A stretch of DNA of 64,000 nucleotides from Sclerodactyla briareus (taxonomy: Eukaryota > Echinodermata > Holothuroidea > Dendrochirotida > Sclerodactylidae), in the NCBI GenBank assembly GCA_026419785.1, contig JAODTK010004331.1, positions 62,001-126,000 of the forward strand. Reading direction: 5' to 3'. Under the pieces are notes generated by a model, which was not told the origin of the DNA, searched no databases, and saw only the letters and a list, made by a program, of their open reading frames with translations. The translations under genes were made by a program, and so were the position numbers. The first letter of the stretch is position 1; each line of letters begins with the position of its first letter. This document shows, in pieces, positions 58,131 through 64,000 of the stretch.

Positions 58131-60170
58131 CACGGTGCATGACTGCCATGGATTCCTGTTGCCTTCGGCAAGGAATAAAAAACGATTGCGACGGAAATGG
58201 AATCGGCCGTAAAATGTGGAGAATTAATTCTCATCTGTTTCCATTTGACACGGATTCAGTATTCTTTGGGGGCATGTCGTTTCGTCATAGAATTGTCTGG
58301 TTACAGAATAGATGAGATGATCAAAGAGTTGGTCACGTTGATAAGTATGTTTCCTGGGGTGTTAAAGACCCCAGTCAATTTCAGTCATTTTTTGAACAGT
58401 CAAGACAATTCTTCCTATAACATGTATAGGATGATCATGACGTTTGGTCAGATTATCATCGCCAGTGGTGATGAATATGGAAGATCCAGGAAATAGGTCA
58501 GAATGAACATCACGGGTGTCGGGGGTCCATTTCGATTAGCATGCATTAAATAAGATAGGGAACAGGGCATTGTGTTGTGCAAACGTTTCCGGAATCCTGA
58601 AGATAATTCATATAAAACAAAGTGAGAGTGGACAAGATACCTCTATGAAACCAAATAGGTGAGATTCATGCCTTTGGCCAATGTTCTAATATGAGTCGTG
58701 CCCTCAAATGGACAGTCATATTTAACCTATTTACGAGGACAATGGCTATTAAACTGGGCGCATACAAAAGAAAAGAAACGAAAATGCGGGTAAGACTTAG
58801 CGAGGGTAAGCCCTTTAGCAAGGCCATTGTTAAACTTCAATGCAGACTAATCTATATGATGTGGTACAAACATTAATTTCTCAATAATGAAATTGTTACA
58901 TTATCTGTTCTAGCACTGTATGAAAGAAAAACAATGTAGTCTTACCGTTGAGTAATAACTGTAACACCACATTCACCACGAGCGTTGTACAAAACGGTGT
59001 AGCCGACATCTTCCAGCGCTCTAGATATGAAATGAACTACATGTGGGAAGTGAGTAATATACTATTGACCCGACAGAAGATTAAACTCCGGTGTCGTTAC
59101 CATGACGGAAGAAAAACGATTGGTGATCAAATGTGTGACGGGGCACTTTCGAAATCATCGAGTGTCTCCGAGGGAGAGAGTGATATATGTATAATAATAG
59201 TTTAACGACGTCTTTCATAAAGTCACATTAGAGGACATGATGATTAACTCCTGGAACAAAAGTTGAAGACTTCCGCTTAACGAAAGGGCCATTCGTTGTG
59301 TGTTATCTTCTTGTATTGTTGGTATATTTCGTAAAATCGAATCGACCCATGGCACTGTGCTGGGGCGGAGTATTTTCAAACGTCACGTTTCTTTGAAGAA
59401 AAAATTAACTGCTTTTTTGTGGGTGGGGTCCTATTGTGTATAGTTGTGCTGCCGATACTACAGAAAAGGATTAGAAAAAGGATGGTCCTTTGTTGCAGCG
59501 TATGTCTATGCGACATGTAGATGAAGGACCAGTCAATACACATGCTGTTGAAAAAGTACAGGTGAGGGCCATGACCAATCGAAATTCTGGAAAACTGACC
59601 ACACCAATTCGAAGTAAATTGGTTTCCCCTTTCTTGAGAACACACCACTATACTCCTATACAGCCGACCCTAACCATAAAGTTATCTAAACCCCAATTTT
59701 GTTTTTGCACAAATTTCGTGACACGTGGCAAGTTGTTTCACATGTAGCTGACCACCCTGGTGACCTTGTAATCATGTTGAACCTTTGATGACTCATCGGA
59801 GGCGAAATATGAAAACACGCGGGAGTTATTATACCCATGCACGCAAAAAAACGCGGGCTTAGCCGTAAAATATCCGCAGAGAAAAATTGTTGTAGAAAAT
59901 GCATTTTCTAGCCTCATTCCTTATCATATCCAGAGAGAGCGAGATGCTGGTATGAACACCATGGGCTTGCGTCATACAGGCAACCATGCCATCGCGTTGA
60001 TGTACCTTACGTATTTTATTTTTATTTTATTTATATGAGGCCTTAATTCTCGTTCCGCATGTTTATGATAGATTGTGTTGAACCGCGTTCCAGTGGATAG
60101 TTTCTACGCGAATTTAACTTATCTTGGTAAAAAGGGTGGTATGTCATTCGATCAGCTCAAAACAGGCTAT
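58131..60170. other. No gene recognised
   Basis: Several short ORFs on both strands without family motifs. No splice-bounded exon identified. It may be part of intron 1 of receptor unit B if the exon candidate at 62.1 kb is real. Confidence 0.35.
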
Positions 60171-60173
60171 TTG

Positions 60174-60175
<2 letters not shown>

Positions 60176-60204
<29 letters not shown>

Positions 60205-60207
60205 TGT
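60176..60207 (+). repeat. (CTGT)n microsatellite
   Basis: About seven CTGT units with a short interruption. Simple repeat. Confidence 0.95.
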
Positions 60208-60859
60208 CGGTCTGTCTAAACGAACGCCCACCCTCATGAACGTGAATAACGAGCACAGTCCTATTGCTCCTTGTTTGAGGATCATGTCAATTGGAAAACA
60301 ACTTCCGGATACTCAGCTAACATGAAATTTTCCACTGTACGAGAGGTAAACTAAAGTATGTCCGACCATAACAGCTTTCGAACGCCCCTACTTGAAAATA
60401 GGTTCCGATGACGTTATCCGAGCACGAGCGGCGTGGAGTATTGTAGTCCTCATAGACGAACCTGGAACCACAACAACAAGGAAGAAGTACAACAGAACTC
60501 ATGAATTCCCCACAAAGTATACTGAAAAAAAAACAAGTGACGACTTGACACTCCTTAAAACAACAAACAACACTATCTGCAATTTTTAACACGAAGTGCA
60601 TCGTAACAATTTCGACATCGAATCAAATCAACCCGTTTTCGCTCGGCTATATTGCAGTCGGACCAGACTATTCCTCGCAGAACAATGAATTATTCTCCTC
60701 CAAAAATTCGCAAATAGCAGCTTATCCTCCGCGAAATGAGGATAACAACTTACACAGAATCATCCAGGCGAGAGGTCCAACAATTGCTCGCACGCGTTGG
60801 CGGTATGATAGCCAACTAGGTCGTCCGCCATTCTATTGATCCCCATTGCACAGAGACAG

Positions 60860-61800
60860 ACTCAAGGATCGTTAGTTACAAGCCAAAAAGAGTACTGGAT
60901 CGAGAGTTCGACTCTTGGGGAACACCTGTCAGATGAAAACGGCTCATTTAATGAAACGTTTGTGGAGCCACTCTTGATTCTACTCAGGACATTGCGGTGA
61001 TACCCAAACTCCCCAAGTGGAAACTGAGAAGTTATGAGGCACTTGTCAAAAAGCTTTCTGAAAGTCAGCAATAGAGCAACGTGATGTCAACCAGCTGTCC
61101 GCTGTCAATAGGACTCGTAACATCCCCCAAGATTAGTCAAGCACGAACAATCGTGTATGATAGCACTGATGAGACTCACGAATTGATCGCATCACTTGGC
61201 AAACCACAATGGTAAGATCACGTGCATATAGTTAAAGGATGAGACAAATACCTCTCCTGAGAATAGGAGGGAAATTTGCCTTCCTCCGTTTAGTGAAAAC
61301 AATAGCTAACAACAATTGATCTGAAAAAGACTTTATCGGTGGAACGGGTGAAATGGGCCATGAGCTTACAATGCTGTTCCTCAGAGTATCCATAATCAAA
61401 GTTAGGGGTTACAAGCCACATCGATATTACTATTAGGAGCACTCCAACAACGAGTCTGCTCATAATTATCAGATTTTTCTCGAGTAAAAACTTACAAAGA
61501 ACAACTGTTGAGGATCCTAGAATATATCAGGACTCCGCTGATAGACCCCCCGCCATTGGATCTAACATTGGATAAATGCCGGTCTTTGACTCCCTGCCGA
61601 CCCTATAACAATGCTTGACTAACTTTTGCGAGCATTGAACTTGTCCAGATATGATAAGGGGCCTGAAGTACGATAAAGACGCCACATGAATATTGAAAAC
61701 TCTCGTCCTCCGACATAAGAGTTCTGTTCTCATGACGGCGATATTCCAAGGAATGTACACTTCATGCCTTCACAAACTAAATTCATGATCACGTTTATTG
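60860..61800 (-). mobile_element. Degenerate CR1-like LINE fragment
   Basis: The - strand reads ADFQKAF, then after a slip DKCLITSQFPLGEFG, and farther on SSDRCSPRVELSIQYSFWLV. These correspond to the DFxKAFDxV and SGVPQGSVLGPLLF blocks of a LINE reverse transcriptase. Layout and flanking words resemble the larger element at 19.3-23.0 kb (also - strand), so it is probably a relative. Frameshifts and changed catalytic-region residues show it is dead. Confidence 0.6.
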
Positions 61801-62028
61801 AAAACAGTAGAATCCCCACAAGGAGGACAACTACCCCTGAGGTCTCCTTTCCACCTTACTCCTAGTGCAATACGATCCTGCTAGCAGGCACATTGTGGTT
61901 CAGCCCCTTCCCCACAACAACCACAACAACACCAACAATACTCCTCTATTTCAGTGTATATTGAGAAATTGTAGGTGAGCCCGGCTTTATAACACCTTGA
62001 CCTACAATAAGCGCTTCTCATGACATAC

Positions 62029-62134
62029 CTGACAATTCGTCAAAATGCATTTGCCCAATTTCGCTTTTAGATCGGACAATTCTAACTAATATTCCTATTA
62101 GAGAAGTGGTAATGGCAGTCGTCTTAAACGCCAT
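62029..62134 (-). CDS. Possible first coding exon of receptor unit B
   Basis: The - strand opens with ATG and reads MAFKTTAITTSLIGILVRIV, then RSKSEIGQMHFDELS, ending at TCAG|GTATGT in phase 1. That is the phase the unit B N-terminal exon (52711) needs, and the join would give ...DELSGADGRYAK. The start is only moderately hydrophobic for a signal peptide, and the implied intron is 9.3 kb. This is a candidate only. Confidence 0.3.
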
Positions 62135-62218
62135 CTTGAATATTTGATTTCTCTCAATGGAGACACTTCACCACTCACCTGGATAAGAATGACCACACCC
62201 AAACCTGAATAAAAACAG

Positions 62219-62284
62219 CAGATATATATATAGATATATATATATATATATATATTATATATTATTATATATATATATATATAG

Positions 62285-62331
<47 letters not shown>

Positions 62332-62334
62332 ATT
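62219..62334. repeat. (AT)n microsatellite with interruptions
   Basis: About 110 bases of TA/AT repeats with a few tag/ttat interruptions. Self-complementary, so prone to cruciform formation and assembly slippage. The YIYIYI ORF over it is not a gene. Confidence 0.97.
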
Positions 62335-63588
62335 ACACAAAAATTATATTAATACCAGCGATGGTGCTTCAGACAAGTTATGTGATCTTATAATACAAAA
62401 CTTGGTTTGGCTTACAAAATAGTGTTGATTCAGGCCATGATTGCTAAAAATGGTTTCACGCCGAACGATCGTCAGGCAACTGAACAGATTCTCGCAAAAG
62501 TATTGGGTTGATCCGTGTCCTGCTACGGTCTGGTGGTTTTGGCTTCTTTGGGTTTCTTTTATGGCGGCATTTGGAGATTAAGCTCGGAGCGTCGGTTGAT
62601 GATTTGCCCTTGTAGGCGATTTTATGGGGACTATAGTTTTCTTCCAGGAGAGATTACATTGCCCGGGTTTGCTCTTTTGAAGGGGTGGGATTCTTTTAAG
62701 GAGTCCCTTTGACGTGTTTGTAGCTGAATTTCTTGCGCCTTGATTTGTTGAGACGGCACAAACATTTCGTTATAGGCTCAACAATAAAATCTAATGGCAC
62801 CATCTAACGAAACCCTGTCTTCCATCAATTGCATATTTATTCTACCGACTGCCGTCTTTGTAGGTGTATATGGGCAGTCAAGAAACGTTGGTATACTTCC
62901 AAAAAACATCAGTTCCCAGTGTGTCAGTATTCCATAGTTACCAAATCGCAAAAAGACAATGGCCAACGACGATTTAATCCATACTATGATGGTATCTGGA
63001 AGAAAATGTGACCTACTGTGAGAACTATATTTTTATTTAAACGTAGATAATTTTACCTAAAAATTAAATAAAAAGCGACTTGAACAAATGTGTTTTCACT
63101 TGGTTTTGAAGGTAGCCAGAGTAGGAGCCTTTTTGGGGGAGCTATGATCCACAAAGATGAGCCTTTTAGATATTGATGTCACATCAGTGGGTCAGAATCA
63201 TCATGGGCCATCTTAAAAGAGGAATCAGTTATCATCAGTTAAATAAAAAACTATGTTACATATTAACACAAGACAATGCTGCGCTTGATAGTTCCACAGA
63301 TCAAGATGACATGATGAAAGTCAAAGCATAATCACTCCATCGACTGTACGCTCCAGAGACTGCTGTCAGAGGCCCCGTCACGGACACTTTAAACAAAATG
63401 TGTTTATATGTTATTACATCAACACAAAACAACGTTGCAGTAGAAATGACATCCCAATAATATATCACGGAAATCTTCGATAGGAGGCTTGTTCTTACTT
63501 AATCAAGCCATGCATCACTCTCCCCGATTATATCAGTCAGATAATACATCGGCATCCTAGAGTCTTGTTACTACTAGGATTCTGCCTG
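62335..63588. other. Spacer between receptor units B and C
   Basis: No exon recognised. A GT-rich block at 62470-62720 gives a + strand ORF without family features. Confidence 0.35.
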
Positions 63589-63732
63589 CAAGCAGCGAGG
63601 GGAAGTCGTCAGGAACTCAGTATTCTGTATGAACTCCAGTGTATTTGACCAATAGGAACATCAAGGAAGCTGCAAGAAATATTATAAGTCGTCCTCACGA
63701 GTGCCAACGTACGGAGTTCGATCGTTGTGTTT
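63589..63732 (-). pseudogene. Cys-loop receptor unit C, M4 exon (partial gene)
   Basis: The - strand starts TIELRTLALV, like the unit B M4 exon (TKIELRTVALV). The next bases lack two single nucleotides relative to unit B's ATGGACAGACTG, destroying the VMDRL motif in frame. Past that point the correct frame resumes as a hydrophobic helix (CSFLMFLLVKYTGVHTEY-like), then TGA. VHTEY parallels VHSEY of unit B. The acceptor AG is also not conserved as given. The rest of this third unit would lie to the right of the window. Confidence 0.75.
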
Positions 63733-64000
63733 GTAAGAGCAAATGAAAAACAAGCGGAAAACCTATCGAACAGGATGGATAGATCACTAAATAATACATG
63801 AAAGGTTCATATAAATTGCCGTACCGGAAACAAACAAAAAAATGAAAAACAAACAAAGCGTCATTACAGCGATTTACGTTTGTAAGGTAACATCCGCAGT
63901 TGGAAAACCTGATAGTGAGTCTAGTCCCAACTCGAACCGATCTATCGGCCGGACCACATGGTTAATTGTCAAATAATGTGGATGGAAACTAAGGTGTTGC

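Noticed and set aside
62098-62340. ORF with YIYIYI runs
   Set aside because: Direct translation of the (AT)n microsatellite.
1-64000. CRISPR arrays, bacterial operons, rRNA genes or prophage
   Set aside because: No regularly spaced short repeats, no prokaryotic gene density or ribosome-binding pattern, and no rRNA-like blocks; intron-exon structure and LINEs mark this as animal nuclear DNA.

Overview
This is a gene-poor, AT-rich, repeat-rich metazoan nuclear window. Coding sequence lies in short exons flanked by GT/AG splice signals and separated by introns of about 1 to 9 kb. There are many degenerate non-LTR retrotransposons, inverted-repeat MITE-like elements, diverged tandem repeats, microsatellites and G/C homopolymer tracts. 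LINE tails reading '...GCGCTATATAAAT...' or '...TAAGCGCTTTGATAC...' followed by ATT repeats are, from general knowledge, common in marine invertebrates, especially echinoderms and other invertebrate deuterostomes. A marine invertebrate is therefore likely; an ambulacrarian is my best guess, and a lophotrochozoan is not excluded.

Left part (about 2.2-11.2 kb, + strand): the 3' half of a concentrative nucleoside transporter gene (SLC28/CNT family). Four exons can be recognised. The last carries a natural stop and encodes a Thr/Asn/Ala-rich C-terminal tail. Two of the exons need frameshifts to read as CNT. The introns hold a degraded LINE copy (2.6-3.8 kb), a ~0.5 kb satellite-like repeat (5.6-7.0 kb), a LINE tail (8.0-8.3 kb) and a ~510-bp element with ~85-bp terminal inverted repeats (8.88-9.39 kb).

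Middle and right (about 23-64 kb, - strand): a tandem array of at least three Cys-loop (nicotinic-receptor-like) ligand-gated channel genes. Unit A (about 35.8 to 23.2 kb) has every exon damaged. Unit B (about 62 or 52.7 down to 46.6 kb) has a well preserved ligand-domain, Cys-loop and M1-M3 series. It nevertheless has three in-frame stops just before the splice donor that leads to its intact M4 exon. Unit C enters at the right edge as an M4 exon (63.6-63.7 kb) with two small deletions. M2 is of the cation-selective type, and the vicinal-Cys ACh-binding motif is absent. The array is therefore a family of divergent, possibly orphan receptors in birth-and-death evolution.

Between and around these genes are a 3.7-kb CR1-like LINE on the - strand (19.3-23.0 kb) with an esterase-like segment, a related fragment at 60.9-61.8 kb, several other LINE 3' ends, tRNA-derived SINE-like heads, a duplicated repeat at 32.6/34.1 kb, and tandem repeats at 54.7, 56.4 and 57.3 kb. 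A few unassigned exon-like stretches lie at 12.8, 14.4 and 14.7 kb. Much of 11-18 kb and 36-46 kb shows nothing I can assign.
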